In this document: piece after piece, positions 1 through 9,247 of the stretch
Layout: every line of letters begins with the position of its first letter
Position numbering within the stretch: position 1 is the stretch's first letter
DNA from: Metabacillus lacus
GTDB taxonomy: Bacteria; Bacillota; Bacilli; Bacillales; Bacillaceae
Direction: 5' to 3'
NCBI RefSeq assembly: GCF_009674805.1
Contig: NZ_WKKI01000023.1
Span: 1 to 58,202 of the forward strand
Length of the DNA stretch: 58,202 bases
The notes under the pieces: generated by a model
Told to the model about the DNA's origin: nothing
Seen by the model: the letters and a program-made list of their open reading frames with translations, nothing else
The model's database searches: none
Position numbers and translations under genes: made by a program

Positions 1-245
1 TAACCCGCCATGTGTGGGAAGAATACAAAGAGAAGGTGCGTCTAAACAGACTCTCCCTCTCCGGAAAAATGCTTTATAAATTTAGAAAAGAGAAAGTAGA
101 GCGAAGCTTCGCAGATTCAAAAGAACTGCATGGGCTTCGCTATTGCCGGTTACGGGGATTACCCAATGCGAGTGAGCAAGTGTTGCTCACCGCAGCGTGC
201 CAGAATATGAAAAAGATCGCCACACACCTAGCCAAGCTAGGATAA
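1..245 (+). CDS. IS1182-type transposase, C-terminal fragment cut by the window edge
   Basis: The reading frame is open from the first base and ends in TAA at 243-245, so only about the last 80 residues of the protein are visible. The segment with RKEKVERSFADSKELHG, followed by LRYCRLRG and an Asn/Lys-rich tail, is what I recognise as the C-terminal end of IS1182-family DDE transposases, which includes the last catalytic Glu region. A DDE transposase cuts and moves its own insertion sequence. Whether the copy is intact cannot be judged because the upstream part lies outside the window. It stands next to ordinary chromosomal genes, so it marks an insertion at the left edge of the yod-like region. 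Confidence 0.75.
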   Translation, partial: TRHVWEEYKEKVRLNRLSLSGKMLYKFRKEKVERSFADSKELHGLRYCRLRGLPNASEQVLLTAACQNMKKIATHLAKLG

Positions 246-266
246 TAGTGGCGATCTGAGCTTTTT
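215..266 (+). terminator. Hairpin terminator overlapping the transposase 3' end
   Basis: GATCGCCAC at 215-223 pairs with GTGGCGATC at 248-256 (9 bp), followed by a short T run at 262-266. The left arm lies inside the last codons of the transposase. It would end the transposase transcript. Confidence 0.6.
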
Positions 267-319
267 AAATCAAAAAATGTGTAGATCGATGAAAAAAGAG
301 AAATTACAAAGAATAAAAA

Positions 320-383
320 AGCTTGTGGAAGAAACATATAGTACCTTTCTCCACAAGCTGAGGTCCGTTACGGACCTTTTTTT
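320..383 (+). terminator. Two consecutive hairpins, the second a strong terminator
   Basis: An imperfect 14-bp hairpin with one bulge spans 320-359 (arms starting AGCTTGTGGA and ending in its complement). It is followed directly by AGGTCCG (361-367), loop TTA, CGGACCT (371-377) and six T. The second unit is a classic intrinsic terminator. The first may belong to the insertion-sequence end; I could not define the terminal inverted repeat. Confidence 0.7.
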
Positions 384-449
384 CATGATGATAAATCCAT
401 CAATTTACGAACGTTAATAAGTTATACATAAAAATAGTTCGTATATTGA

Positions 450-479
450 TTGACTTACCTTTAATTATTTTGTTATTAT
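450..479 (+). promoter_or_regulatory. Sigma-A promoter for the FAD oxidoreductase gene
   Basis: TTGACT (450-455), an 18-nt spacer and TATTAT (474-479) lie about 55 nt before the start codon chosen for the downstream gene. The two elements match the housekeeping consensus at 5/6 each. Confidence 0.5.
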
Positions 480-532
480 TACCAAGGCGCAAGATAAATG
501 AATGAAATTGTTGTACATTGGGGGAGTTATTA

Positions 533-1999
533 ATGAAAGAAAATTATCACGTGATTGTTGTTGGTGCAGGACCGGCAGGGATTTTCACATGTTATGAAAT
601 AATGGAAAAGTCACCTCATGCGAAGGTGCTGCTGATTGATAAAGGCCACGACATATATAAACGTAATTGCCCTATACTTCAAAAGAAAATTTCAAAATGT
701 CCGCCGGCTGCAGGCAGAAAAGAATTTGCAGGCTGTCTTCCGGCTTGTTCCATCACGAATGGTTTTGGAGGAGCAGGAGCGTATTCTGACGGAAAATTTA
801 ACATAACAAGTGAATTTGGCGGATGGATGACAGACTATCTTCCTGAAAGCAAGGTAGTGGAACTGATAAAATACGTTGATTCTATAAATTTAAAGCATGG
901 TGCAACTGATACAATTACAGATCCTTTAACACCAGAAGTGAAAGATATTGAACGCCGGGCATATGCTGCAGGTTTGAAGCTTTTGCGGGCAAAAGTGAGG
1001 CATTTGGGAACAGAGCAGAACCTTGAAATTTTAAAAAGCATTTTTGAACATCTGAAAAAGAAAATTGACATGGTATTTAAAGCAGAAGTGGAAGATCTTA
1101 TAACTGAAAAAGTGGAAGGTAAACATATCGCTAAAGGAATTCTGTTAAAAAACGGTGAGAAGATCACTGCAGAAAAAGTTGTGGTTGCTCCAGGACGGGA
1201 TGGATCAACATGGCTGAGCTCCATGCTGAAAAAACGCAGGCTTAGCATGATGAACAATCAGGTTGATATTGGCGTCCGCGTTGAAACTTCAGATATTGTC
1301 ATGGAAGAGATCAATAAAAACCTGTACGAAGGAAAATTCATCTTTAATACTTCTGTCGGCACCCAGGTTAGAACATTTTGCAGCAATCCTTCCGGCCATG
1401 TAGTTGTAGAAAATCATTCGGGTACAATGCTTGCAAATGGCCATGCATATAAAGATCCTAAGCTCGGCAGCAGCAACACCAACTTTGCCCTGCTCGTGTC
1501 TCACCGTTTTTCAGAACCGTTTGATAAGCCGAATGAATATGCACATGAGGTATCAAGTCTGGCAAACAAGCTGTCAAGCGGAGGACTTATCGTACAAAAG
1601 TACGGTGATATATTAAAAGGAAGAAGATCGACAGACAACAGAATTAAAGAGGGCTTTCTAGAGCCAACGTTAAAAGAGGCTGTGCCGGGAGATCTTGGGC
1701 TGGTACTTCCATATAACACAATGAAAAGCTTGATCGAAATGACTGAAGCCCTTGATAAAGTATCGCCAGGTCTGGCTTCTGAGCATACACTTTTTTATGG
1801 CGTTGAAGCAAAATTTTATTCTGCACGCCCTAAATTGAATGATGTATTTGAAACAGAAATAGACGGCCTGTATGTTGGCGGAGATGGCGCAGGTATTACC
1901 AGGGGACTGGCACAGGCTGGGGCTTGCGGTGTCTGGATAGCACAGGACATTTTACGAAAGAGCTTAAGTATTTCCACTAATAAAGAGGTTCTTGTATAG
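533..1999 (+). CDS. FAD-dependent oxidoreductase (COG2509-like)
   Basis: A 488-residue protein. The N-terminus carries a Rossmann FAD-binding motif (VVGAGPAGIF, about residues 9-18), and the C-terminus has a second FAD motif, GLYVGGDGAGITRGLAQAGA, typical of glutathione-reductase-like flavoproteins and of the uncharacterised FAD-dependent dehydrogenases of COG2509. A cysteine-rich stretch (CPILQKKISKCPP, then CLPAC) near residues 45-75 could bind a metal or thiol. I chose ATG 533 because GGGGGAG at 519-525 is correctly spaced; an upstream in-frame TTG at 518 has no such site. The gene stands alone between its own promoter and terminator. The substrate is unknown. Confidence 0.8.
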   Translation: MKENYHVIVVGAGPAGIFTCYEIMEKSPHAKVLLIDKGHDIYKRNCPILQKKISKCPPAAGRKEFAGCLPACSITNGFGGAGAYSDGKFNITSEFGGWMTDYLPESKVVELIKYVDSINLKHGATDTITDPLTPEVKDIERRAYAAGLKLLRAKVRHLGTEQNLEILKSIFEHLKKKIDMVFKAEVEDLITEKVEGKHIAKGILLKNGEKITAEKVVVAPGRDGSTWLSSMLKKRRLSMMNNQVDIGVRVETSDIVMEEINKNLYEGKFIFNTSVGTQVRTFCSNPSGHVVVENHSGTMLANGHAYKDPKLGSSNTNFALLVSHRFSEPFDKPNEYAHEVSSLANKLSSGGLIVQKYGDILKGRRSTDNRIKEGFLEPTLKEAVPGDLGLVLPYNTMKSLIEMTEALDKVSPGLASEHTLFYGVEAKFYSARPKLNDVFETEIDGLYVGGDGAGITRGLAQAGACGVWIAQDILRKSLSISTNKEVLV

Positions 2000-2000
2000 A

Positions 2001-2022
2001 GGCGGATATTCCGCCTTTTTTT
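2001..2022 (+). terminator. Terminator of the FAD oxidoreductase gene
   Basis: GGCGGATATTCCGCC forms a hairpin starting just after the stop codon, followed by a run of T. The T run merges into the possible BirA operator that follows. Confidence 0.85.
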
Positions 2023-2051
2023 GTTAACTCGATTTCGATAATGGTTGACAT
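2021..2051 (+). promoter_or_regulatory. Candidate BirA (biotin) operator overlapping the bioB promoter
   Basis: TTGTTAAC (2021-2028) and GTTGACAT (2044-2051) are near-perfect inverted half-sites separated by 15 nt, which is the layout of biotin-repressor (BirA) operators. The right half-site contains TTGACA, a perfect -35 element (2045-2050), 46 nt before the bioB start, so a bound repressor would cover the promoter. No good -10 is visible (TACCCT at 2068 is poor). Confidence 0.55.
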
Positions 2052-2095
2052 AATGATTGTTCTTCTCTACCCTTATTTTAGAGGGAGGGAATTGA

Positions 2096-3097
2096 ATGAA
2101 TTATCTGACACTGGCAGAACAAGTAATCCAAGGAAGAACATTATCAAACGACGAAGCGCTCTACATCCTTAATAGCCCGGATGATGAGCTGCTGCTCCTG
2201 CTGCATGGCGCTTTTAAAATTAGAAAGCATTATTACGGCAAGAAAGTGAAATTGAATATGATTATCAACACGAAATCTGGACTATGTCCGGAAAACTGCG
2301 GATACTGCTCTCAGTCCAGTATCTCTGAAGCGCCGATAGAAAAGTACAGACTGCTTGATAAGGAAAGTATTATAAAAGGTGCGGAACAAGCATATCGCTT
2401 ACATGCCGGTACATATTGTATCGTAGCAAGCGGCAGAGGCCCTTCGAACAAAGAAGTTGATAACATCGCGGAAGCTGTTACAGAAATCAAAGAGCGCTTT
2501 GGCCTTAAAATTTGTGCTTGCCTTGGGATACTGAAGGACGGACAAGCAGAGAAGCTGAAAACCGCAGGAGTGGAAAGATATAATCATAATATCAATACTT
2601 CAAAAGAACATCATGAGAACATTACCACATCACATACATACGAGAATAGAATTGAAACAATACAAAAAGTAAAGGCTTCCGGTATCTCTCCTTGCTCTGG
2701 CGTGATAATAGGTATGAAAGAAACATTGCAAGATGTAGTGAATATGGCGTTCGCACTCAAAGAGCTTGATGCAGACTCCATCCCGGTTAACTTTCTTCAT
2801 GCAATTGATGGAACGCCTTTGCAGGGTACGGATGAATTAAACCCAAGATATTGCTTAAAAGTGCTGGCATTATTCAGGTTTATAAATCCTAGTAAAGAGA
2901 TTCGTATTTCCGGGGGCCGGGAAGTCAATCTTCGCACACTTCAGCCTCTGGGTTTATATGCGGCAAACTCCATCTTTGTCGGTGATTATTTAACAACTGC
3001 CGGACAAGAAACCACAGAAGATCATAACATGCTGAAAGATTTGGGGTTTGAAGTTGAGTTTCATCAACCTAAGGAAGAATTGAAATTCACTGTATAG
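2096..3097 (+). CDS. bioB: Biotin synthase
   Basis: A 333-residue radical-SAM enzyme that inserts sulfur into dethiobiotin, the last step of biotin synthesis in the cytoplasm. The CPENCGYC motif (Cys64, Cys68, Cys71) binds the 4Fe-4S cluster used with S-adenosylmethionine. YNHNINTS, and the conserved ISGGRE segment near residue 268, are further BioB signatures; the length is normal. A strong site, GAGGGAGG, precedes ATG 2096. The gene is single, flanked by terminators, with no bioA, bioD, bioF or bioW nearby, so the host either has the rest elsewhere or scavenges dethiobiotin. A BirA-like operator lies upstream. Confidence 0.93.
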   Translation: MNYLTLAEQVIQGRTLSNDEALYILNSPDDELLLLLHGAFKIRKHYYGKKVKLNMIINTKSGLCPENCGYCSQSSISEAPIEKYRLLDKESIIKGAEQAYRLHAGTYCIVASGRGPSNKEVDNIAEAVTEIKERFGLKICACLGILKDGQAEKLKTAGVERYNHNINTSKEHHENITTSHTYENRIETIQKVKASGISPCSGVIIGMKETLQDVVNMAFALKELDADSIPVNFLHAIDGTPLQGTDELNPRYCLKVLALFRFINPSKEIRISGGREVNLRTLQPLGLYAANSIFVGDYLTTAGQETTEDHNMLKDLGFEVEFHQPKEELKFTV

Positions 3098-3105
3098 ATA
3101 AGTGA

Positions 3106-3144
3106 AAGTGCCGGAAAAGTGTTTTAATTTCCGGCACTTTTTTT
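3106..3144 (+). terminator. bioB terminator
   Basis: AAGTGCCGGAAA (3106-3117) pairs with TTTCCGGCACTT (3128-3139), followed by a T run. Confidence 0.85.
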
Positions 3145-3364
3145 ATGAGACTGTTAAAACTGTGTTTTTCTAAGTCTACTGGTCAGTTAACTTTCGGAAG
3201 GAGAAATGAGATCCTGGAGAGAATTAGTATTCATTCAAATTCAGTAAGTACTAATATTATAAAGAGAATGTCTACGTAGTATAGTATTTCAAAGATTGTA
3301 AATTGAAATTAAGTTTCTTTCTTCGATTCTTCATGGTATTTCATAAACTTCAGGAGGTGCACAA

Positions 3365-3505
3365 ATGCAGTTGGGAAGTAGCAATTATCAATTTCAAGAC
3401 AGTTATTTTGTTGTTGTACACCCATTTATATATGTAGTAACAGGCACTTTGGTAATCATAAGTGCAGCAGCTATTATTACATTTTTAAAAAAAAGCAGTA
3501 GATAA
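3365..3505 (+). CDS. Small predicted membrane protein, 46 aa
   Basis: ATG 3365 follows a strong AGGAGGTG (3352-3359) at 5-nt spacing and the frame stays open for 46 residues to TAA. The product has a polar N-terminus (MQLGSSNYQF), then a hydrophobic run of about 22 residues (VVTGTLVIISAAAIITF region) and ends KKSSR, as expected for a single-span protein with its C-terminus inside. No family is recognised. It stands alone between the bioB terminator and the yodT operon. The strong binding site is the main argument that it is translated. Confidence 0.5.
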   Translation: MQLGSSNYQFQDSYFVVVHPFIYVVTGTLVIISAAAIITFLKKSSR

Positions 3506-3645
3506 TCAGCAGAATGATTTCAAGGTAAGAATTGTTTGGCTGAAGGTGAAAGGGAATTAATTTACTCATAGACTGTTTTATTTTGTTGGCTATGTTCAAT
3601 ATAGTATTGATTTTCAAGTTGAAATAAAGAACCTTTCATTTTTGT

Positions 3646-3860
3646 TTATAAAAAGTATATTAAACCAGTAATCCCTAAAAAAATGAATCCAGCCCAGCCA
3701 GAAGATATTGCTATTTTCGTTCTGAAATTTCTATGATCATCTGTTTAAGAATGAAAACTTGCCCCTATACTTGCTGCCGATCTTCCCATCAGCATGGTAT
3801 CTGAGCTCCTTCCCATTCTGAATTTGTACAGGCCGGCATACTTTTTATAAATAAGGTATG
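3646..3860 (-). pseudogene. Remnant of a small membrane-protein gene with an in-frame stop
   Basis: On the minus strand one frame reads as a protein-like sequence from about 3860 down to a stop at 3646-3648, broken once by TAA at 3745-3747. Before the break it includes YKKYAGLYKFRMGRSS and GRSAASIGASF; after it comes TDDHRNFRTKIAI and a hydrophobic tail ending FLGITGLIYFL. Continuation in the same frame across the stop suggests a point mutation in a formerly intact gene. The 5' end would run under the start of yodT and no start codon or ribosome binding site was found. The family was not recognised. Confidence 0.35.
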
Positions 3861-3908
3861 AAATCACTTCATATAATGAATGGAAGGAGAAGGGAAAGAG
3901 GTGTAGTA

Positions 3909-5276
3909 ATGCCCGGCAGCTATCTCATTAAACCTGTGCTGGATGGAAGCTATAAAGAAATCTCGCATGGAAACGGCATTTATTTATATGATTCAGAAGG
4001 AAAGGCGTATATAGACGGCTCTTCAGGAGCAGTCACCTGCAGCATTGGACATGGCTGTAAAGAAGTGATTGAAGCTATGAATGAACAAGCCGGAAAGATT
4101 TCTTTTGTATACAGATCTCAATTTACCAATCAGCCTGCGGAAGAATTGGCGGATAAGCTTGCTGCCATGGCTCCTGAAGATTTGAATTGGTCATTTTTTG
4201 TTAACAGCGGTTCTGAAGCGGTAGAAACTGCTGTAAAAATAGCACTGCAATATTGGCAGGAAAAAGGCCAGGGAAGAAAAACACATATTATTTCCAGATG
4301 GATGAGCTACCATGGCATTACGATTGGTGCTCTTTCTTTATCAGGTCATACCGAAAGACGAAGAAGGTTTTTTTCGCATCTTGAAAGCAGTCCTGCAGTG
4401 TCCCCTCCATACTGCTATCGCTGCCCTTATCAATTATCTCATCCTTCCTGCGGCTTGAAATGTGCAGAAGAGCTTCAAACTGCTGTTGACAGAACTGGAA
4501 AGGAGCATGTTGCAGCCTTTATCGCCGAACCTGTGATAGGTGCAGCAGGAGGAGCCATTTCACCTCCAGAAGGCTATTATCAGCGCATAAAGGAGATATG
4601 CAATGAAAATGCTATTCTCTTCATAGCTGATGAAGTTATGACTGGAGCGGGAAGAACCGGAAAAGCATTTGCAATGGAGCATTGGCAGACTGTCCCTGAT
4701 ATATCTATCTTGGGCAAAGGGCTGAGCGCAGGCTACTCTCCTATTGCGTCAGTTATTGTAAGTGATGACATTCTCTGCACAATTAAAAAAGGCTCCAATC
4801 TCATTATGAGCGGCCATACTTACAGTGCTAATCCTCAGTCTGCTGCAGCGGCACTTGCCGTGCTAAAGGTCATTGAAAAAGAGAATTTGATTCAGCATGC
4901 CGAAAAAATAGGGATTCTGCTGATGAAGAAGCTGCAGAACCTGAAGGAAGAATTCAGCATGATAGGAGATGTGAGAGGGAAAGGCCTTCTTCTTGGAATA
5001 GAATTTGTTGCCAACAGTGAAATTTCAGCAAAGCCCTTTCCGAAGGATTACAATATTACCTCGCTGATTACACGGCTTGCACAAGATCTAGGTTTGCTGT
5101 TATATCCCTCTTCAGCCGGAATCGATGGACGAGAAGGAGATGCAGTTCTCCTGGCACCGCCGCTGAACATAACAGAAGTTGAAGTGAATAAGCTGGTGAG
5201 CATACTCCATCAAACGTTAAAGAAAGCTGAAGAAATGCTGACAGTAATGGGGAGAGGCGGACCTCAGCATGGCTGA
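3909..5276 (+). CDS. yodT: Class III aminotransferase (YodT)
   Basis: A 455-residue PLP enzyme of fold type I. Visible are the SGSEAVE loop (about 100-106), Asp241 in IADEVMTGAGRTG and the Schiff-base Lys270 in LGKGLSAGYSP. A cysteine group (CYRC, then CGLKC; Cys169, 172, 181, 185) sits in the middle; related aminotransferases have similar cysteines. ATG 3909 is chosen for AGAGGTG five bases upstream; in-frame ATGs at 3858 and 3879 lack a site. It overlaps yodS by 8 nt and heads the operon. In B. subtilis yodT belongs with kamA and yodP. I infer that it transaminates the 3-amino group of (acetyl-)beta-lysine; this is not shown by sequence alone. Confidence 0.88.
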   Translation: MPGSYLIKPVLDGSYKEISHGNGIYLYDSEGKAYIDGSSGAVTCSIGHGCKEVIEAMNEQAGKISFVYRSQFTNQPAEELADKLAAMAPEDLNWSFFVNSGSEAVETAVKIALQYWQEKGQGRKTHIISRWMSYHGITIGALSLSGHTERRRRFFSHLESSPAVSPPYCYRCPYQLSHPSCGLKCAEELQTAVDRTGKEHVAAFIAEPVIGAAGGAISPPEGYYQRIKEICNENAILFIADEVMTGAGRTGKAFAMEHWQTVPDISILGKGLSAGYSPIASVIVSDDILCTIKKGSNLIMSGHTYSANPQSAAAALAVLKVIEKENLIQHAEKIGILLMKKLQNLKEEFSMIGDVRGKGLLLGIEFVANSEISAKPFPKDYNITSLITRLAQDLGLLLYPSSAGIDGREGDAVLLAPPLNITEVEVNKLVSILHQTLKKAEEMLTVMGRGGPQHG

Positions 5277-5964
5277 AATATCGAAATTGAAAAGCGTGAC
5301 TTCTGCCATCCAAGATATTCAAGATGGCGCAACCATTATGGTGGGAGGGTTTGGCGGAGTTGGCAGCCCTCCATCTCTTATTCAGGCATTGCTGAATCAG
5401 AAGACCAGCGGGTTAACCATTATTTGCAATGATGCCGGTTTTCCTGACATTGGTGTAGGCAGGCTTGTTACTGCTGGCAGGGTGAAAAGGCTGGTAGCCT
5501 CTCATATTGGGTCGAATCCCGGGGCTGGCACAATGATGGAGCAAGGAAGAATGATAATTGAATTTTCACCTCAAGGTACATTAGCTGAAAGAATTCGTGC
5601 AGGCGGCGTGGGACTGGGCGGAATTCTCGTTGATATCGGCATGAACAATGAACATGTGACGAGAAATAAAAAGGTGATAACCTCCGGCAGCAAAGTGTAT
5701 TTGCTGGAAGAACCCCTAACGGCAGATTATTCATTGATTTACGCACAGAAAGGAGACTCTTTTGGCAATCTGACTTACGACAAAACAGCCAGAAATATGA
5801 ATCCACTTATGGCTATGGCAGCTGACCGTACGATTGCGGAAATATGTGAATATCAGGAGCTGGGGTCAATAGAAGAAGAGGCAATTATCACCCCAGGCGT
5901 TTTTGTAACATCGGTAGTTAAAAGCAGCGGGGTGAATTGGAAATGGGCATGGGAAGACATATAA
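5269..5964 (+). CDS. yodS: 3-oxoacid CoA-transferase, subunit A (YodS)
   Basis: A 231-residue protein of the class I CoA-transferase alpha family (AtoD/ScoA type). The start has the family's glycine-rich IMVGGFGGVGSP CoA-binding segment, followed by NDAG (about residue 50) and EFSPQGTLAERIRAGG. It pairs with the beta subunit encoded next to move CoA from a donor such as succinyl-CoA to a 3-oxo acid. The start ATG overlaps the end of yodT, so the two are translationally coupled. In this operon the acceptor is probably the keto acid made by YodT; that is inference. Confidence 0.88.
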   Translation: MAEISKLKSVTSAIQDIQDGATIMVGGFGGVGSPPSLIQALLNQKTSGLTIICNDAGFPDIGVGRLVTAGRVKRLVASHIGSNPGAGTMMEQGRMIIEFSPQGTLAERIRAGGVGLGGILVDIGMNNEHVTRNKKVITSGSKVYLLEEPLTADYSLIYAQKGDSFGNLTYDKTARNMNPLMAMAADRTIAEICEYQELGSIEEEAIITPGVFVTSVVKSSGVNWKWAWEDI

Positions 5965-6608
5965 GGGAAGAAATTGCGAAAAGAGCTGCAAAGGAGATTC
6001 AGCCAGGCAGCATTGTGAATCTTGGAATTGGAATTCCTTCACTGGTTCCAGCCTATTTGGAAAATGGTCAAGGAATCATGATACAAGCTGAAAATGGCGT
6101 GCTTGGCATGGGACCTCCTCCGCCTCACGGCATGGAAGATGAACATCTATGCAATGCCGCAGGCTATCCGGTTACGGCTGTTAAGGGCGCCTCATACTTT
6201 GACACAGCAACAGCTTTTGGCATGATTCGCCGGGGCCGGATTGATGTAACAATACTAGGATCTTTGCAAGTCAGCGGAACCGGTGATCTTGCCAACTGGA
6301 TTGTTCCCGGGAAAAAAGTGCCAGGTATGGGTGGAGCTATGGAACTTGCCCAAAAAGCTAAAAAAGTGATTGTCGTTATGAGCCACACTACTTCAAAAGG
6401 GGAGCCGAAAATTGTGAGTCGATGTACCATTCCAGTCACAGCTTCTTCATGTGTCAACATGGTGATAACAGAAATGGCTGTATTTAAAATAGAAGATCAG
6501 CGGCTGTTTTTAATAGAAAAAATGGGAGACAGTACGTTGAATGAAATAGTTACAGCTACGGAAGCACCTGTGTATCAGTGGGAGTCAAAAGAAAGGCTTA
6601 CTCCATAA
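5943..6608 (+). CDS. yodR: 3-oxoacid CoA-transferase, subunit B (YodR)
   Basis: About 221 residues of the class I CoA-transferase beta family (AtoA/ScoB). The catalytic glutamate lies in QAENGVLGMGP (near residue 50), where the enzyme forms its glutamyl-CoA intermediate. GKKVPGMGGAMEL is another hallmark. The start could be TTG 5937, ATG 5943 or ATG 5949; I took 5943, seven bases after GGGGTGA. It overlaps the yodS 3' end by about 20 nt, as expected for subunits made in equal amounts. Confidence 0.87.
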   Translation: MGMGRHIREEIAKRAAKEIQPGSIVNLGIGIPSLVPAYLENGQGIMIQAENGVLGMGPPPPHGMEDEHLCNAAGYPVTAVKGASYFDTATAFGMIRRGRIDVTILGSLQVSGTGDLANWIVPGKKVPGMGGAMELAQKAKKVIVVMSHTTSKGEPKIVSRCTIPVTASSCVNMVITEMAVFKIEDQRLFLIEKMGDSTLNEIVTATEAPVYQWESKERLTP

Positions 6609-6620
6609 AGGGGCGATGAG

Positions 6621-7916
6621 ATGGAAGAGGTACGGAAACAGTTATGCGAGTGGATTGATAAGAACGAACACAAAGCAGTCAGACTGCTGAAAAAGACAGT
6701 TCAGGAAAGGAGCATATATGCCAATGAAGCATCTGCCCAGGCCATCATGATTGAAAAGTGCAGGCAGCTCGGACTGATGATAGACATTTGGGAACCTGAC
6801 ATAAAGCAATTAAAAGCTTCTCCTTACTTTGTTTCTGACAGAAAAAGCTTTAAAGATAGTCCTAATCTTGTTGCAATTAAAAGAGGCCGGGGCGGCGGTA
6901 AGTCCATGATTCTCAATGGTCATATTGATGTAGTGCCGGAAGGAGACCGCAGCCAATGGTCAGATGACCCTTATTCCGCTGTGATCAAAGACGGAAAGCT
7001 CTACGGCCGGGGGAGCACGGATATGAAGGGAGGAAATGCGGCTATGCTGATGGCCCTCCAGGCACTGACTGAATGTGACGTAGCTTTAAAAGGAGATGTT
7101 ATTTTTCAGAGTGTTGTAGATGAGGAGTGCGGGGGAGCTGGCACGCTAGCGGCCTTATTAAGGGGATACAAGGCAGATGCAGCTCTCATTCCCGAACCGA
7201 CCAACCTGAAAATATTCCAAAAACAGCAAGGGTCAATGTGGTTCAGAATTACAGTCAGAGGGAGATCTGCTCATGGGGGAACAAGATATGAGGGCATCAG
7301 TGCCATTCACAAAGCAATCTCTGTCATTGAAGCTCTGTCTGCATTGGAAAAGGTCCGAAATAAAAGAATTTCAGATCCCCTCTATCAAAATATTCCCATC
7401 CCGGTTCCTATTAATATTGGGAAAATACAGGGTGGAAGCTGGCCTTCCTCAGTAGCAGACACTGTAGTGATAGAAGGAAGATGCGGAATTGCACCGGAAG
7501 AAAAAGCTGAAGATGTGAAAGCAGAGATGGCAGAAGCCCTGGAAAAAATGAAGATGTCAGATAAATGGTTCCGGGACCATCCTGCTGAACTAGAATGGTT
7601 TGGTGCCCGGTGGCTTCCCAACAGCCTTGGCAGTAATGACCCTCTGCTGACGGCTCTGAAAAACTCCTGCAGGGAGGTAATGCAAAAGGAGCCGGTGATT
7701 GAAGCCTCGCCATGGGGAACAGACGCAGGGCTGCTTCAAGAAGCAGGAGATATACCTTCTATTGTATTTGGGCCTGGTGTCACAAAGGCCGCACATTTCC
7801 CCAACGAATATATTAGAATTAAAGATTTGCAAACAGCTGCAAAAATTATCGTTCTGCTTTTGATAGACTGGTGTGAAAGAGCTGATGAAGAGGAGGAAGC
7901 TAGATGGGAAAACTGA
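6621..7916 (+). CDS. yodQ: M20-family metallo-deacylase (YodQ)
   Basis: A 431-residue zinc amidohydrolase of the ArgE/DapE group. Metal and catalytic motifs are in order: [10 protein letters not shown] (His101, Asp103), [10 protein letters not shown] (Asp134), DEECGG (Glu168-169) and PEPTN, with the dimerisation domain in between and a closing His in AAHFPNEY. Family members cut N-acyl groups from amino acids. The position between a CoA-transferase and a GABA-type aminotransferase makes 4-acetamidobutyrate a reasonable substrate (inference). ATG 6621 follows GGGGCGATGAG; the 3' end overlaps the next gene by 13 nt. Confidence 0.87.
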   Translation: MEEVRKQLCEWIDKNEHKAVRLLKKTVQERSIYANEASAQAIMIEKCRQLGLMIDIWEPDIKQLKASPYFVSDRKSFKDSPNLVAIKRGRGGGKSMILNGHIDVVPEGDRSQWSDDPYSAVIKDGKLYGRGSTDMKGGNAAMLMALQALTECDVALKGDVIFQSVVDEECGGAGTLAALLRGYKADAALIPEPTNLKIFQKQQGSMWFRITVRGRSAHGGTRYEGISAIHKAISVIEALSALEKVRNKRISDPLYQNIPIPVPINIGKIQGGSWPSSVADTVVIEGRCGIAPEEKAEDVKAEMAEALEKMKMSDKWFRDHPAELEWFGARWLPNSLGSNDPLLTALKNSCREVMQKEPVIEASPWGTDAGLLQEAGDIPSIVFGPGVTKAAHFPNEYIRIKDLQTAAKIIVLLLIDWCERADEEEEARWEN

Positions 7917-9247
7917 AAAAGACGATTGAAATAAAAACTTCCATTCCCGGACCAAACGCCAGTAAACTTCTAAAACTGAGGCACGAGCATGTTCCCAGAG
8001 GCCCATTTCATACAATGGAAACGTTTCTTGAAGAAGCAAACGGCGCTGCAGCAAAAGATGTGGATGGAAATGTGTTTCTTGATTTTGCGGGTGGAATTGG
8101 GACTCTAAATGCAGGCCATACACCCAAAGAGGTTGTTGCTGCAATCAAAAATCAAGCCGAAAAATATGTTCATCCATGCTTCCATGTCATGATGTATGAA
8201 CCTTATATTCAATTGGCCAAAGAGTTAAATACTCTTGCTCCCGGAGATGGCAAGAAAAAGACTTTTTTTCTCAGCACTGGTGCTGAAGCAGTTGAGAATG
8301 CAGTTAAAATTGCAAGACGCTACACAGGAAGAAAAGCCATTGTTTCCTTTGAGAGAGGATTTCACGGAAGAACGTATATGGCTATGACACTAACAAGTAA
8401 AGTAAATCCTTATAAAAATGGATTTGGTCCTTTTGTTCCTGATGTGTATAAGCTTCCGTTTCCATATTATTATCAGCAAAGGCCAAAAACTGCAGAAGAA
8501 ATAGATTCAGAGGCCTTACAGGCGATTCAGCGATTTTTCCTGACAGAAGTTCCACCTGATCAGATTGCTGCTTTTATACTTGAACCTGTTCAAGGGGAGG
8601 GCGGATTTGTGATTCCATCCTCTCATTTTGTTCAATCCATCAAGAAAATTTGTGAAGAGCACGGTATTTTGTTGATCAGCGATGAGGTACAAACAGGATT
8701 TGGCCGCACTGGAAAATGGTTTGGGATTGAGCATTTTGGTGTTGTCCCTGACTTGATCACAATGTCAAAATCGATTGCAGCAGGTGTGCCCATCAGCGCA
8801 GTAACCGGAGCTGCACACATAATGGATGCCCCTGCCATTGGAGAAATAGGCGGAACATTTGGAGGAAGTCCGCTCGGATGCACAGCTGCTTTACAAGTGA
8901 TTAAGAAAATAAAAAATGAAGGGCTGCTGAATAAGGCTGAGGAAATTGGCGGCACAATTGAGAAGGCATCTCTGCAATTACAGGAACACTGCAGTTTTAT
9001 AGGAGAATTCAGAAGGCTTGGCGCTATGGCTGCCATAGAAATCACTAATCCGGAAACTGGGCTGCCAGATAAACCTTTAACAGACAGAATACTAGCAGCA
9101 ATACGAGAGAGAGGCGTGATCATTATGAGCGCGGGTCTTTATGGAAATGTGATTCGTTTTCTATGCCCGCTGATTATTACGAGAGATCAGCTTGATGAGG
9201 GAATGGATGCTATAAAAGAAGCTTTTTTATCATTTTCAGAGAATTGA
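7904..9247 (+). CDS. gabT: 4-aminobutyrate aminotransferase-like enzyme
   Basis: A 447-residue class III PLP aminotransferase. Features are [12 protein letters not shown] (about 124-135), [14 protein letters not shown] (153-166), the Asp260 motif [13 protein letters not shown] and the PLP lysine in TMSKSIAAG (Lys289). The N-terminal block with [13 protein letters not shown] closely resembles GabT, which moves the amino group of GABA to 2-oxoglutarate. ATG 7904 sits inside the yodQ 3' end behind GAGGAGG, so it is co-translated with yodQ. It is the last gene before a terminator. A gabT-type gene directly after yodQ is not the arrangement I recall for B. subtilis. Confidence 0.85.
   Translation: MGKLKKTIEIKTSIPGPNASKLLKLRHEHVPRGPFHTMETFLEEANGAAAKDVDGNVFLDFAGGIGTLNAGHTPKEVVAAIKNQAEKYVHPCFHVMMYEPYIQLAKELNTLAPGDGKKKTFFLSTGAEAVENAVKIARRYTGRKAIVSFERGFHGRTYMAMTLTSKVNPYKNGFGPFVPDVYKLPFPYYYQQRPKTAEEIDSEALQAIQRFFLTEVPPDQIAAFILEPVQGEGGFVIPSSHFVQSIKKICEEHGILLISDEVQTGFGRTGKWFGIEHFGVVPDLITMSKSIAAGVPISAVTGAAHIMDAPAIGEIGGTFGGSPLGCTAALQVIKKIKNEGLLNKAEEIGGTIEKASLQLQEHCSFIGEFRRLGAMAAIEITNPETGLPDKPLTDRILAAIRERGVIIMSAGLYGNVIRFLCPLIITRDQLDEGMDAIKEAFLSFSEN

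Noticed and set aside
3830-3850. CATACTTT as a sigma-E -10 for yodT
   Set aside because: No convincing -35 at the right distance; too weak to list although sigma-E control is known for B. subtilis yodT.
3858-3908. Upstream in-frame starts of yodT
   Set aside because: No ribosome binding site; ATG 3909 has AGAGGTG and matches the usual N-terminus.
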